The notes under the pieces are model-generated. The model ran no database searches, was not told the DNA's origin, and saw only the letters and a list, made by a program, of their open reading frames with translations. Both the position numbers and the translations under genes were made by a program. 64,000 nucleotides of DNA, from contig WRIS01000005.1 of NCBI GenBank assembly GCA_009782615.1, forward strand, positions 52,385-116,384, given 5' to 3'. The stretch comes from Eggerthellaceae bacterium (GTDB lineage: Bacteria; Actinomycetota; Coriobacteriia; Coriobacteriales; Eggerthellaceae). Of the stretch, positions 34,331-42,624 are shown one piece after another; the first letter of the stretch is position 1; every line of letters begins with the position of its first letter.

Positions 34331-35698
34331 CTAAAACTCGAGCATCTTTAGCTTGGTGCGCAAAACACGGCGAACCGACGCATTGAGCCTTTCTTCGTTG
34401 AGGATGCCTGTTTCGAGCGCATCAAGCACGCCTTGGAAAGCCGCATCGAAGTCCGCGGGCATAAGAGCAATGTCGCAGCCAGCCGCCAAAGCACGAACGG
34501 CAACTTCGTCGTCATTATAGAATTCATAGATAGCTCCCATGCCAAGAGAGTCGGTAATAATAAGACCCTCGTATCCTAAATCTTCCCTCAGCAGTTTTTG
34601 AACTACCTCAGAAGAAAGCGAAGCAGGAATATCGCTTCCCGTTATTGCAGGAAGCGATAAATGCCCTACCATAACAAACGGCACTCGAGCTTCAATGGCT
34701 GCTTTGAAGGGTGCCAATTCTGCTTCATGCAAGGCCTCAATCGTTTGGTTCGAGGTAATCATTGCCTCGTGGCTGTCGTTAACAGCGGCACCTATCCCAG
34801 GAAAATGTTTCGCACTGCACAACATGCCAGACTCAAGAAAACCTTCAACCTGAGCCTGCGCCATGCGCGCAACCGTATCGGGGTTGTCCCCAAACGAACG
34901 CTCCCGCATGACGTCGCTATAAGGGTTGTTGGCAACGTCGCATACGGGCGCAAAATCAACGTTGAAGCCGAGGGGCGTGAGGTATTCCGCAATTTTAACA
35001 GCAACGCTTTTTGCCAATTCGGGGCTATTGCCGCTTCCGACGTTTGCCATATCGCCCACATTAGCGATGCCAAAACCAGCATTTCCCCCAATGCGCGATA
35101 CCGTGCCGCCTTCTTCGTCAACACACAAAAACGGGGGAATCCCGTTTGCTTCAAGCCCGTATTTTCGGGTGTTGGCAAGCATGGTGGTTGTTTGAGCTGT
35201 GTCGATAAGGTTTTGCCCGAAATAGATTATGCCTCCAACGGGGCGTTGTTTGAGCGCTTCGCGTGTTTGCTCGCCTGCTTGGATTACCGGATCTGCACCA
35301 AAGATGCTTTCCGGGCGAACGATAAATAGCTGTGCCACTTTTTGTTCAAGGCTCATTGCGTCGAGCATTTCATTGACTTTGCGGTTGAGCTGTTCTTCAT
35401 CAGTGGGAGTTTGCGTTTCTGCATCAAAAGGTTTTTCGGTTGGGGGTTCTTGAAGGGTGTTGGGAGCAGAACTTTGCGAAGAACCCGTGCATCCAACAAG
35501 CAAAAAACCACCGAGGGTCACCGCTCCACAACCCGACAAAGCAAGAAATCTTCTTCGGTCGAGGAAGCGACCCGTGCTTTGGTTGTGACCGAGGTCTTGC
35601 CTGTTGTCGGCGTTTTGATGGTTGCTGTGCGACACCCTGCTGCTGTCGGCGTTTTGATGGTTGCCGTCTTGATTGCTTTTTTCAAAATCCCTTGTCAT
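34331..35698 (-). CDS. exported glycoside hydrolase family 3 protein, NagZ-like
   Basis: 455 residues. A hydrophilic N terminus with a repeated Asn-His-Gln-Asn-Ala-Asp motif leads to a twin-arginine motif DRRRFLALSG, a hydrophobic stretch and lipobox LVGC, so an exported lipoprotein. The rest is a GH3 beta-N-acetylhexosaminidase domain: VDEEGG, KHFPGIG, NDSHEAM with the His acid/base of the NagZ loop, and IITDSLGM with the nucleophile Asp. One family residue differs (FPGIG for FPGHG). NagZ enzymes cleave GlcNAc from muropeptides. It starts three bases after the stop of a kinase gene and closes the minus-strand operon. Confidence 0.88.
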   Translation of the reverse strand: MTRDFEKSNQDGNHQNADSSRVSHSNHQNADNRQDLGHNQSTGRFLDRRRFLALSGCGAVTLGGFLLVGCTGSSQSSAPNTLQEPPTEKPFDAETQTPTDEEQLNRKVNEMLDAMSLEQKVAQLFIVRPESIFGADPVIQAGEQTREALKQRPVGGIIYFGQNLIDTAQTTTMLANTRKYGLEANGIPPFLCVDEEGGTVSRIGGNAGFGIANVGDMANVGSGNSPELAKSVAVKIAEYLTPLGFNVDFAPVCDVANNPYSDVMRERSFGDNPDTVARMAQAQVEGFLESGMLCSAKHFPGIGAAVNDSHEAMITSNQTIEALHEAELAPFKAAIEARVPFVMVGHLSLPAITGSDIPASLSSEVVQKLLREDLGYEGLIITDSLGMGAIYEFYNDDEVAVRALAAGCDIALMPADFDAAFQGVLDALETGILNEERLNASVRRVLRTKLKMLEF

Positions 35699-35701
35699 AA
35701 C

Positions 35702-37489
35702 TTAATGACCCCTTGTCAAGTCGCCTGCTTGAAAACTGAAAACTATCTTGTCAAGTATGGCATCGTTGGTAGATTTCCGTGATTCTGGGTACGAAAGGAT
35801 AAGATTGTTAATGCTGCCTTCCCCCACGCGTCCCATCACATAGTAAACCATGCCATTTTCGAGATAGGTTACTACGTACATGTCATCGGTACAGGTATTG
35901 TACCAGCCCTCGTGCCCCCACAGAGTTTCCGCATGGAGCTGCTTTGCCGTGTAGTCGAATATGTTGTTCGAGCCGTAGACCGTCACAGTCATTTCAAGTT
36001 TATTGTTGGTCATAACCAGCCCGTCACCGTTGTCTGCTTCTCGTCCAAAGACAAAATCATCGGGAACAGAAACTGAATATCCATAACGGGAGTTGTAATA
36101 CGTTTTCAGTTTGGGCTGTGCTTGTTTGCTGTTTGAGGAAGAACCGCCTGATGAAGAGCCGCCACCACTCCCACCTGTGGCTTCTTGACGACAGGTTTCA
36201 ATAAGGTCTTCGGCGGTTTCAATATCTGCAACGACAATGCCTTTTTCAAGTTTGCTCAAGGTTTCTGATGATAAAGCACTTGTTTGAACATCGGTGATTC
36301 GCTCAAGCGTAGAAGAACCTTCGGGCGTTCCTTGGTACAAGGCAAGCTTGCCGCCCAAGATAGTCAGGTAGAAATTGCCTTCTTCTGCAGGCTCGGGAAC
36401 AACAGGACCTGGGTTTGGTCCTGGTAGCAGATTGTCATTTCTGCCGTTGCCTGATGAAGCAAAGACAAACGCAGCAACCAGTATCGCTATCCCGATTCCA
36501 CCAACAAGAACGTAGGGGAGCCACTTCTTATTTTGGGCAGACGAAGCACCCGTTTTCGTTTTGGTGGAATCTTGTGCCATGAAGGGCTTTGATGCGGAAG
36601 CAAATGCGGGCACAAAGGCAGATGAGCTGTTCGCTTCGGGGGTAGGGGATCCGTGCAGCATTGCTTTGAACGCGTCTGCGTCTTGAGGACGATCGTCGGG
36701 ATTTTTGTTGAGCGCAGCTAACACGCCCGGGCGAATATCTTTGGGAAGCCCTTTGGTTGCGACATCGGGCAAATCGGGCGCTGGTTCATGCACGATGCGA
36801 TAGAGAAGCGTTGTTGAGCTTGACCCGTCCTCTGCTCCAAAAGGATTTTTGCCCGTGAGCATTTCATAGGCTATGGTGCCGATGGCAAACAAGTCGGTTC
36901 GGTTGTCAACCGTTGAACCGGTCGCCTGTTCAGGTGCCATATAGCCCGGGGTACCTAGTACGGTACCTAGTTGGGTCGCACGGGTCATGGAAGAATCGTC
37001 CACGTGTGCGATACCGAAGTCGGAAAGCTTGATGCGCCCATCTGAGGTAACGAAGATGTTGTCAGGCTTGATATCGCGGTGCACCACCCCTTGGGAATGG
37101 GCATAGCCCACGGCGTCTAACAACTGGTCAAGAGCGTCAAGCACGGACTGCGGCGTCATCGAAGTAGAATCGAGCATTTCACTTAGGGTGATGCCGTCGA
37201 TAAGTTCCATCACAATTACCGGGCGCGAATCATAGACATCTGCCGCATAGATAGTAACGATACCGGGGTGGTTCAGGCGTGCTGCAGCTTTGCCTTCCTT
37301 AACGAAGCGCGAACCCATTTCTTCAAGAATATCTCCAGAAAGGCGTTCATCAAAGAGAGGTTCCTTGATAGCTACTTCGCGTTCAAGTTTCGGATCCCAC
37401 GCTCGCCACACCTTCGCCATGGCACCGCGACCAAGTTCGCCCCGAAGTTCATAAGGGCCTAAGGTGTTGCTCTGTTTTTTTCTTGCCAT
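35702..37489 (-). CDS. transmembrane Ser/Thr kinase with PsbP-like ectodomain
   Basis: 595 residues: complete kinase domain (GELGRGAMA, HRDIKPDN, DFG, GYMAPEQ); membrane helix about 318-340; PstP-like module about 368-430; a Gly/Ser-rich linker; and a C-terminal domain about 463-590 beginning YYNSRYGYSVSVPDDF, a pattern of PsbP/DcrB-like folds. Ligand unknown. ATG 37489 lies four bases after the stop of the upstream kinase, with GAGG ten bases before it. Confidence 0.87.
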   Translation of the reverse strand: MARKKQSNTLGPYELRGELGRGAMAKVWRAWDPKLEREVAIKEPLFDERLSGDILEEMGSRFVKEGKAAARLNHPGIVTIYAADVYDSRPVIVMELIDGITLSEMLDSTSMTPQSVLDALDQLLDAVGYAHSQGVVHRDIKPDNIFVTSDGRIKLSDFGIAHVDDSSMTRATQLGTVLGTPGYMAPEQATGSTVDNRTDLFAIGTIAYEMLTGKNPFGAEDGSSSTTLLYRIVHEPAPDLPDVATKGLPKDIRPGVLAALNKNPDDRPQDADAFKAMLHGSPTPEANSSSAFVPAFASASKPFMAQDSTKTKTGASSAQNKKWLPYVLVGGIGIAILVAAFVFASSGNGRNDNLLPGPNPGPVVPEPAEEGNFYLTILGGKLALYQGTPEGSSTLERITDVQTSALSSETLSKLEKGIVVADIETAEDLIETCRQEATGGSGGGSSSGGSSSNSKQAQPKLKTYYNSRYGYSVSVPDDFVFGREADNGDGLVMTNNKLEMTVTVYGSNNIFDYTAKQLHAETLWGHEGWYNTCTDDMYVVTYLENGMVYYVMGRVGEGSINNLILSYPESRKSTNDAILDKIVFSFQAGDLTRGH

Positions 37490-37493
37490 GATG

Positions 37494-39260
37494 CTACGAC
37501 CTCGCTTGTTTGTACAAATCGTTTGCTTCGTTCAGGGCGAAATTCTGCCACGATATATACTCGGACGACCCGATATCATTATCGTGATATATTGCCCCAT
37601 CAGGATTTGAGATGTTTGGCGTGTATATCCAGCGAAACTGAGTTCCATTCTTGAAGTAGAGGCGGTGCGAATCGCCGCCTGGTTTTTCAAGGTAGGCAAA
37701 TATCAGATTCCCGTTTTCGTATTGGTAGGTTCGCGCGTATCCTGAACTATTCGAGGCAGCTGTTGCCTCAATCATCTTGAGTACGCTGCCATCAGAATAG
37801 GCAGTTATTCCTGCGGAAACAGAAGACGCATCATACCAGCTTTCCCCAATAGCAGACCTATCGGATTGCCAGAGAGCACGGATCCTCAACACTTCATCTT
37901 CGATTTCAGATGGCGACAATAAAATGGGTGCCGGTGCAGGCGCGGGCGTAGACTTTGCGAGCACCTCAGCTTCTTTGCGATAGGCGCTCATTAAGGCTTC
38001 GGCAGTTTCTGCGTCTAAGACAACAATGCCTTTTTCAAGAAGGTTGGCAGTTTCTGGCTTCAGCGAGCTTACTTCTATATCGCTAATCTGTTCGATGGCG
38101 GAAGGGCTTTCAGGAGTTCCTCGGGAAAGGGCAACCATCCCTCCCGCAATGGTTAGGAAAAAGCCCTCTTCCTCAGCGGAGATTGCCGGTTCTTCTGAAC
38201 CTCCTTCGGGGAGGGGAGCGACCACTATGCCGCCACCACCGCCTGATGTGGCGAAGGCGAATATGATGCCGACGATTACCACCCCAAGCGCTCCGACGAG
38301 TGCATAGGGTAGCCACTTCGGATACTTTTGGACGCTGCGTCCTTTGTTCAAAGTTCCTTTTGGCGTGCGGGAAGGAGCGGGCTTTGTGCCTACCGCAGGA
38401 GCCTCAGCCCCATGTAGCATTGCTTTGAAGGATGCAGCATCTTGAGGTCGTTCATCAGGACTTTTATTCATGGAAGCAAGAATCGCGGGACGAAGGTCTG
38501 TGGGCAGCCCTTCGCTTACGATAGCGGGCATGTCCGGCACCGGTTCATACACGATGCGATAGATTAGCGTGGTTGTGTCAGTGCCGTCTCCGGCCCCAAA
38601 AGGGTTTTCGCCGGTGAGCATTTCATAGGCGATGGTGCCGATGGCAAAGAGGTCGGTTCGGTTGTCGATGGTAGAACCAGTTGCCTGTTCGGGTGCCATG
38701 TATCCCGGCGTGCCCAGCACGGTTCCCAGCTGGGTTTTTCGGGTCATGGAAGAATCTTCTATATGCGCGATGCCAAAGTCGGAAAGCTTGATGCGTCCAT
38801 CTTTCGTCACGAAGATATTGTCTGGTTTGATGTCGCGATGAACCACGCCTTGGGAATGCGCATAGCCTATCGCATCGAGCAATTGGTCAAGAGCATCCAG
38901 CGCCGCCGGGGGTTTTAAGGGGCGCGTTTCAAGCATTTCGCCCAAGGTGATGCCGTCAACGAGCTCCATGACGATAACGGGGCGCGAATCGTAGACTTCC
39001 GCAGCATGGATGGTAACAATACCAGGATGGTTGAGTCGCGCGGCAGCCTTACCTTCTTTGATGAAACGCGAACCCATTTCTTCCAAAATATCGGGGGAAA
39101 GTCGGTCGTCGAAAAGAGGTTCTTTGATAGCTACTTCGCGCTCAAGTTTTGGATCCCACGCCCGCCACACCTTTGCCATGGCACCGCGACCAAGTTCGCC
39201 CCGAAGTTCATAAGGGCCTAAAGTGTTTTTCGTGCTGCTCGCGTCATTTCTCTTTATCAT
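37494..39260 (-). CDS. transmembrane Ser/Thr kinase with unknown beta-rich ectodomain
   Basis: 588 residues. Kinase domain with all catalytic motifs, slightly more diverged than its plus-strand relatives (ETRPLKPPAALDALDQ). Membrane helix about 316-340, PstP-like module about 365-430, an Ala/Pro linker, then about 130 residues with YQYENGNLIFAYLE and HRLYFKNGTQFRWIY, a pattern I associate with secreted proteins of gut bacteria but cannot name. ATG 39260 is chosen with GAGGAAAG ten bases upstream; an in-frame TTG at 39269 is closer to the site and also possible. First gene of the minus-strand operon kinase-kinase-GH3. Confidence 0.86.
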   Translation of the reverse strand: MIKRNDASSTKNTLGPYELRGELGRGAMAKVWRAWDPKLEREVAIKEPLFDDRLSPDILEEMGSRFIKEGKAAARLNHPGIVTIHAAEVYDSRPVIVMELVDGITLGEMLETRPLKPPAALDALDQLLDAIGYAHSQGVVHRDIKPDNIFVTKDGRIKLSDFGIAHIEDSSMTRKTQLGTVLGTPGYMAPEQATGSTIDNRTDLFAIGTIAYEMLTGENPFGAGDGTDTTTLIYRIVYEPVPDMPAIVSEGLPTDLRPAILASMNKSPDERPQDAASFKAMLHGAEAPAVGTKPAPSRTPKGTLNKGRSVQKYPKWLPYALVGALGVVIVGIIFAFATSGGGGGIVVAPLPEGGSEEPAISAEEEGFFLTIAGGMVALSRGTPESPSAIEQISDIEVSSLKPETANLLEKGIVVLDAETAEALMSAYRKEAEVLAKSTPAPAPAPILLSPSEIEDEVLRIRALWQSDRSAIGESWYDASSVSAGITAYSDGSVLKMIEATAASNSSGYARTYQYENGNLIFAYLEKPGGDSHRLYFKNGTQFRWIYTPNISNPDGAIYHDNDIGSSEYISWQNFALNEANDLYKQARS

Positions 39261-39297
39261 TATATGCAATCTTTCCTCAAGTTAGTTACGTATGGAT

Positions 39298-39326
39298 AGT
39301 GTAGGGGATAAGTCCTTGCAGTTGAA
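39298..39326 (-). promoter_or_regulatory. candidate promoter of minus-strand kinase operon
   Basis: On the minus strand TTCAAC (39321-39326), 17 bp, TACACT (39298-39303). Same hexamers and spacing as 32425-32453. The start codon follows 37 bases later. Confidence 0.5.
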
Positions 39327-39458
39327 TAGGCTTAGGCAAAAAGAAATAGGTAATGCAACAAAGCCTATGCTACGATGACTCAGACAAGTCCCTGTAAGCT
39401 GTTGTTGCCAAACTAGCGTCACCAAACTATCGTCACCAAACGAAAGGTGGACTGAGCC

Positions 39459-40208
39459 GTGAATAGCAGATTGGTTGAAAAACTTGCTTTTGCCCTTGAG
39501 CCTGTTGCCGTTAGTTTCACCGACGACAAGCCCAGCGATGCGCTGCAATTTGAGGAAGGCAAGCGCGGGTGCGTCGGTTCAATGTTGGTGGCGGCAGCCG
39601 AAGGTAAGACCGCAGTGTTCGATGAGAAAACCTACGGATGTGCTGGTGGGGGCGTGGGTCTTTGCTTTGGCGATACCTTCACAAAAAACAATCACCCCAC
39701 CGAATGCCTTTTGTCAACAGGAGACGAAGCCCTCGCTGCACAGGGAAGGACTTTCGCAAGAAGTCTCGGACGCGGCGAACGCTTTTTTGCTTCTCCTGAA
39801 TTGGCGGCAAAGTGGAAAGCGGAATTTCCCTATGCCGAGACACCACAGAAATACGTGGTGTTCATGCCGCTTGGCAAGGTGCAGCAGTCACCAGATTTAG
39901 TCTGCATTTTTGCCAATCCCGACCAACTTTCCGCTTTGGTAATTCTGGCGGGGTTTTCGCGAGGCAGCGCGCTTAATGTGATTGCGCCGTTTGGGGCAGC
40001 TTGTCACTCGATTGCTTTTGCCCGTAAAGAAAGCCAGGCGGATTGCCCCAAGGCGGTCATGGGGTTTTTCGACATTTCGCAGCGCCATGCAATACCTAAA
40101 GATTTGCTGACGCTCACCATGCCGTTTACGCTTTTCAAAGAAATGGATGAAGCGGCTGACGAAAGCTGTCTTTCGACTAAAGAATGGGAACGAATAGCGA
40201 CCCGATAA
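39459..40208 (+). CDS. DUF169 family protein
   Basis: Cytosolic protein of 249 residues. The start VEKLAFALEPVAVSFTDDKP, the Cys-containing GCVGSMLVAA and GCAGGGVGLCFG, and the later FANPDQLSALVILAGF are characteristic of DUF169. No enzyme activity is established; the conserved Cys residues suggest metal or cofactor binding. GTG 39459 has AAAGGTGG about ten bases upstream. Divergent from the kinase operon. Confidence 0.83.
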   Translation: MNSRLVEKLAFALEPVAVSFTDDKPSDALQFEEGKRGCVGSMLVAAAEGKTAVFDEKTYGCAGGGVGLCFGDTFTKNNHPTECLLSTGDEALAAQGRTFARSLGRGERFFASPELAAKWKAEFPYAETPQKYVVFMPLGKVQQSPDLVCIFANPDQLSALVILAGFSRGSALNVIAPFGAACHSIAFARKESQADCPKAVMGFFDISQRHAIPKDLLTLTMPFTLFKEMDEAADESCLSTKEWERIATR

Positions 40209-40230
40209 GCGCAAGCGCGCAAGGCACAGA

Positions 40231-40290
40231 GCGACCCAACCCGACCCGACCCGAGCCGACCCGACCCGACCCGACCCGACCCGACCCGAC
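40231..40290 (+). repeat. pentanucleotide tandem repeat (CCGAC)12
   Basis: Twelve five-base units starting 22 bases after the DUF169 stop. Nine are exactly CCGAC; three are variants (GCGAC, CCAAC, CCGAG). It lies between DUF169 and the YgbA-like gene, about 98 bases before the start of the latter, so length changes could affect spacing in its upstream region. Confidence 0.95.
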
Positions 40291-40387
40291 CCCTTTGTAC
40301 CCTTTCCTTTACCCCTTTCGGGTTAATGCGCATGCTTTGTGCCGAGTTGTAAAAGCATGTTATGTGGGGATATGGTATTCTGCCCCC

Positions 40388-40732
40388 ATGGAAGATTCTT
40401 CGAAAATTCGCACAAGGCGGCAGCGGGAAAAGCGCACGATTTCGCAGATGCTTGCAATTTATTGTGAAGCTCATCACGCACAAGAGGTGCGCAATCAGCT
40501 TTCTTATGGTGGGGAGCTGCTCTGTTCGGAGTGTTTGATTCTCGATGATTATGCGGTCATGCGTACTGAGCGGTGCCGAAAGATGGACGTGAAAACATCG
40601 TGCGAGGAATGTGGAAACCACTGCTATGAACCTTCGATGCGACAATCAATTCGAGAAGTTATGCGCTATGCTGGCCCGCGCATGATAAAAAAGCATCCCG
40701 TTGCTGCAGTCAGACATTTGCTCAAGCGATAG
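40388..40732 (+). CDS. YgbA-like (nitrous-oxide-stimulated promoter family) protein
   Basis: 114 residues. The family pattern is clear: REKRTISQMLAIYCEAHH, LLCSECLILDDYA, then CRKMDVKTSCEECGNHCYEPSMR and VMRYAGPRMIKKHPVAAVRHLL. The four spaced Cys residues probably bind a metal. E. coli YgbA is induced by nitric oxide; the function is little known. ATG 40388 is chosen because homologues begin near here; the frame extends upstream through the CCGAC repeat without a ribosome binding site. Confidence 0.82.
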   Translation: MEDSSKIRTRRQREKRTISQMLAIYCEAHHAQEVRNQLSYGGELLCSECLILDDYAVMRTERCRKMDVKTSCEECGNHCYEPSMRQSIREVMRYAGPRMIKKHPVAAVRHLLKR

Positions 40733-40771
40733 TTCAGGCTGGGTGAGGTGGGTTATTAAAATAGATTAGCA

Positions 40772-40849
40772 GCGCAGACTAACGGCACAGACTAACGGCA
40801 CAGATTAACGGCACAGATTAACGGCACAGATTAACGGCACAGATTAACA
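40772..40849 (+). repeat. six tandem 13-bp repeats upstream of pirin gene
   Basis: Six units of 13 bases with consensus GCACAGATTAACG start at 40772, 40785, 40798, 40811, 40824 and 40837. The second has GACTAA for GATTAA, the first also has GCGC for GCAC, and the last ends in A. They end 44 bases before the pirin start codon, so they sit in its promoter or leader region. The spacing is not a helical period (13 bp), so regulator binding is only one possibility. Confidence 0.95.
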
Positions 40850-40893
40850 AAGCAACTTTAAAAGAGGCATCACGACGAGATGGGAGTAATGCA

Positions 40894-41616
40894 ATGTTAA
40901 GGTATGTAGACAGCACCAAGATGGGTCGCGGACAGCACGGATGGCTTGACAGCCATTTCCACTTTTCGTTTGCGGATTACTACAATCCGAACAATATTCA
41001 GTTTGGTGAACTGCGTGTTTTGAATGACGATGTCGTGCAGCCTGGTACTGGATTCGACACTCATCCCCACAAAGATATGGAAATAATATCTTATGTGATT
41101 CACGGGGAGCTCACCCACAAGGACAGCATGGGCAACGAACATACGCTTACGCGCGGGCAGTCTCAATATATGAGTGCTGGCACTGGTATTTTCCACAGCG
41201 AACATAATTGGGGAAGCGAACCGTTGCGCTTTATACAGACGTGGATTCTCCCCGACAAAAAAGACTACACACCAGCGTATGGGGATTATCGCTTCGAATT
41301 CGAGGACCGATACAACACCTGGTTGCCCATTGCAACCAGCTACGATTCTCAAGAAAGCTCTGCGCCTATTAAGATTCATGCAGATGCGAACCTCTATGCA
41401 GCAGTTTTGCCGCAAGGCGAAACCACTGAGTTCAAGGTTGGGAAAAACCGTCAAGCATATCTGGTTTTGCTGGAAGGCAAGGCAAGTGTCGGCGACATCC
41501 AACTTTCAACGCGGGATGCATTAGAAATCGTCGAAGAGGATGTGACAATTATTGCCAACGAAGAGTCGCATCTTTTTGTGATTGAGATGTGTGCCGCCGA
41601 AACCCTTTCGTATTAG
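40894..41616 (+). CDS. pirin family protein (bicupin)
   Basis: 240 residues. The N-terminal cupin has the pirin metal site: DTHPHKDMEIISYVIHGEL with two His, later FHSEHN with His and Glu. The C-terminal cupin is shorter (LYAAVLPQGETTEF onward). Pirins such as E. coli YhhW have quercetinase activity in vitro and probably respond to oxidants. ATG 40894 with GGGAG about nine bases upstream. Stands alone behind the 13-bp repeats. Confidence 0.92.
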   Translation: MLRYVDSTKMGRGQHGWLDSHFHFSFADYYNPNNIQFGELRVLNDDVVQPGTGFDTHPHKDMEIISYVIHGELTHKDSMGNEHTLTRGQSQYMSAGTGIFHSEHNWGSEPLRFIQTWILPDKKDYTPAYGDYRFEFEDRYNTWLPIATSYDSQESSAPIKIHADANLYAAVLPQGETTEFKVGKNRQAYLVLLEGKASVGDIQLSTRDALEIVEEDVTIIANEESHLFVIEMCAAETLSY

Positions 41617-41631
41617 CCGAGATTTTTCGCA

Positions 41632-42606
41632 CTAGTCACGACCTATCCAAGAAGTAGAGCGCTTTTCAATCTCTTCAATTTCCTCTCCGAGCACGCGGTA
41701 AAGGGTGTCGTTTTCGCTGTCAAGAAGAAGCATGGATTTATCTCCGATAGCCTCACCGTGTCTTCGCGTTGAAAAGGTGTCGCAAAATACGATGATTTCG
41801 CTGTGCTTTTCCTTAGGCGCATCGACGGCTTCAGGTTTCGCGTTCGTAGGCTTCACATCTGCTTCAGCTTCTGCACTCGCTTCGGTATCTGCAGCTTCTG
41901 CACCCGCCTCAGCATCTATGTCTTCACCGTCAGCAACTTCGCCGAAAATCACATCGACATCTTCAGCAAGGTCGGTTTCCGAGAACGTATAGGCAGTGCA
42001 CGTTTTTTGCGGAGTGTGCCCAACAACCTGATTAACGCCCCGATAAGGATCTGCCAGCAAATCACGCTGGTCTGCCCACACAACCCCTGGTGACGGTTCC
42101 CATCCACCACGCGAAGCGCTTACCATGCGCAGCTGATCCAGGCGACCTTCGTCAGGCAACATGCTATTGAGGCGTTCGGATAATTCCTTAGCTGACAGAT
42201 TGTCACTCATGCCTGCCACTTCGTGAGCCCATTCTGCGCAAAGCCCCGCGTGGGTGAAAAGCCAATTTCCCGCCCAATCGGCAACAGAAAACAAATCACG
42301 ATTGTTGTAAAGAATGTTTGAGGCGGGGTCTTCAATAGTGTAATCGTAGCCGCTATGACGTCTATCCGTGTAAAGGTAACCCATGTCATGGTTCCCAAGA
42401 AGCAGGGTGACGTTTTTGTTTTCACGCGCCCAATCAACTATCGCTCTCAAGCTTCGTACATTTCTGACTCCGTACATATCCCAATCATCAAGATAGTCTC
42501 CGAGCAAAACGATACGGTCAACATTATGCTGTTTACCTGCTGATTCAATAGTGGGTAGCAGGTTGGTTTTGGTATGAAGGTCGCCCACTAATAGTACTCT
42601 TGTCAT
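41632..42606 (-). CDS. metallophosphoesterase
   Basis: 324 residues, calcineurin-type fold. Metal-binding motifs are GDLHTK, GDYLDDWD, GNHDM and THAG, with GHTPQKT later. An Ala/Glu/Asp-rich stretch (about 225-262, with EAGAEAADTEASAEAEAD) looks like an insertion and is absent from close relatives I recall. Substrate is unknown. ATG 42606 has GGAAAGG eight bases upstream. The gene beside it (42625-42842) is a broken member of a related phosphoesterase family. Confidence 0.87.
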   Translation of the reverse strand: MTRVLLVGDLHTKTNLLPTIESAGKQHNVDRIVLLGDYLDDWDMYGVRNVRSLRAIVDWARENKNVTLLLGNHDMGYLYTDRRHSGYDYTIEDPASNILYNNRDLFSVADWAGNWLFTHAGLCAEWAHEVAGMSDNLSAKELSERLNSMLPDEGRLDQLRMVSASRGGWEPSPGVVWADQRDLLADPYRGVNQVVGHTPQKTCTAYTFSETDLAEDVDVIFGEVADGEDIDAEAGAEAADTEASAEAEADVKPTNAKPEAVDAPKEKHSEIIVFCDTFSTRRHGEAIGDKSMLLLDSENDTLYRVLGEEIEEIEKRSTSWIGRD

Positions 42607-42624
42607 AATTTTTCCTTTCCCAAC

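Noticed and set aside
13656..39260. Phage-defence island or prophage
   Set aside because: No nuclease, integrase, phage or restriction genes apart from the PIN module; ectodomain-bearing kinases argue for surface sensing. A conflict-system role is not excluded but unsupported.
40184..40387. N-terminal extension of the YgbA-like gene through the CCGAC tract
   Set aside because: Translates the simple repeat as Pro-Thr-Arg-Pro-Asp; homologues start near 40388.
40231..40849. CRISPR array
   Set aside because: Both repeat tracts are head-to-tail without spacers and there are no cas genes.
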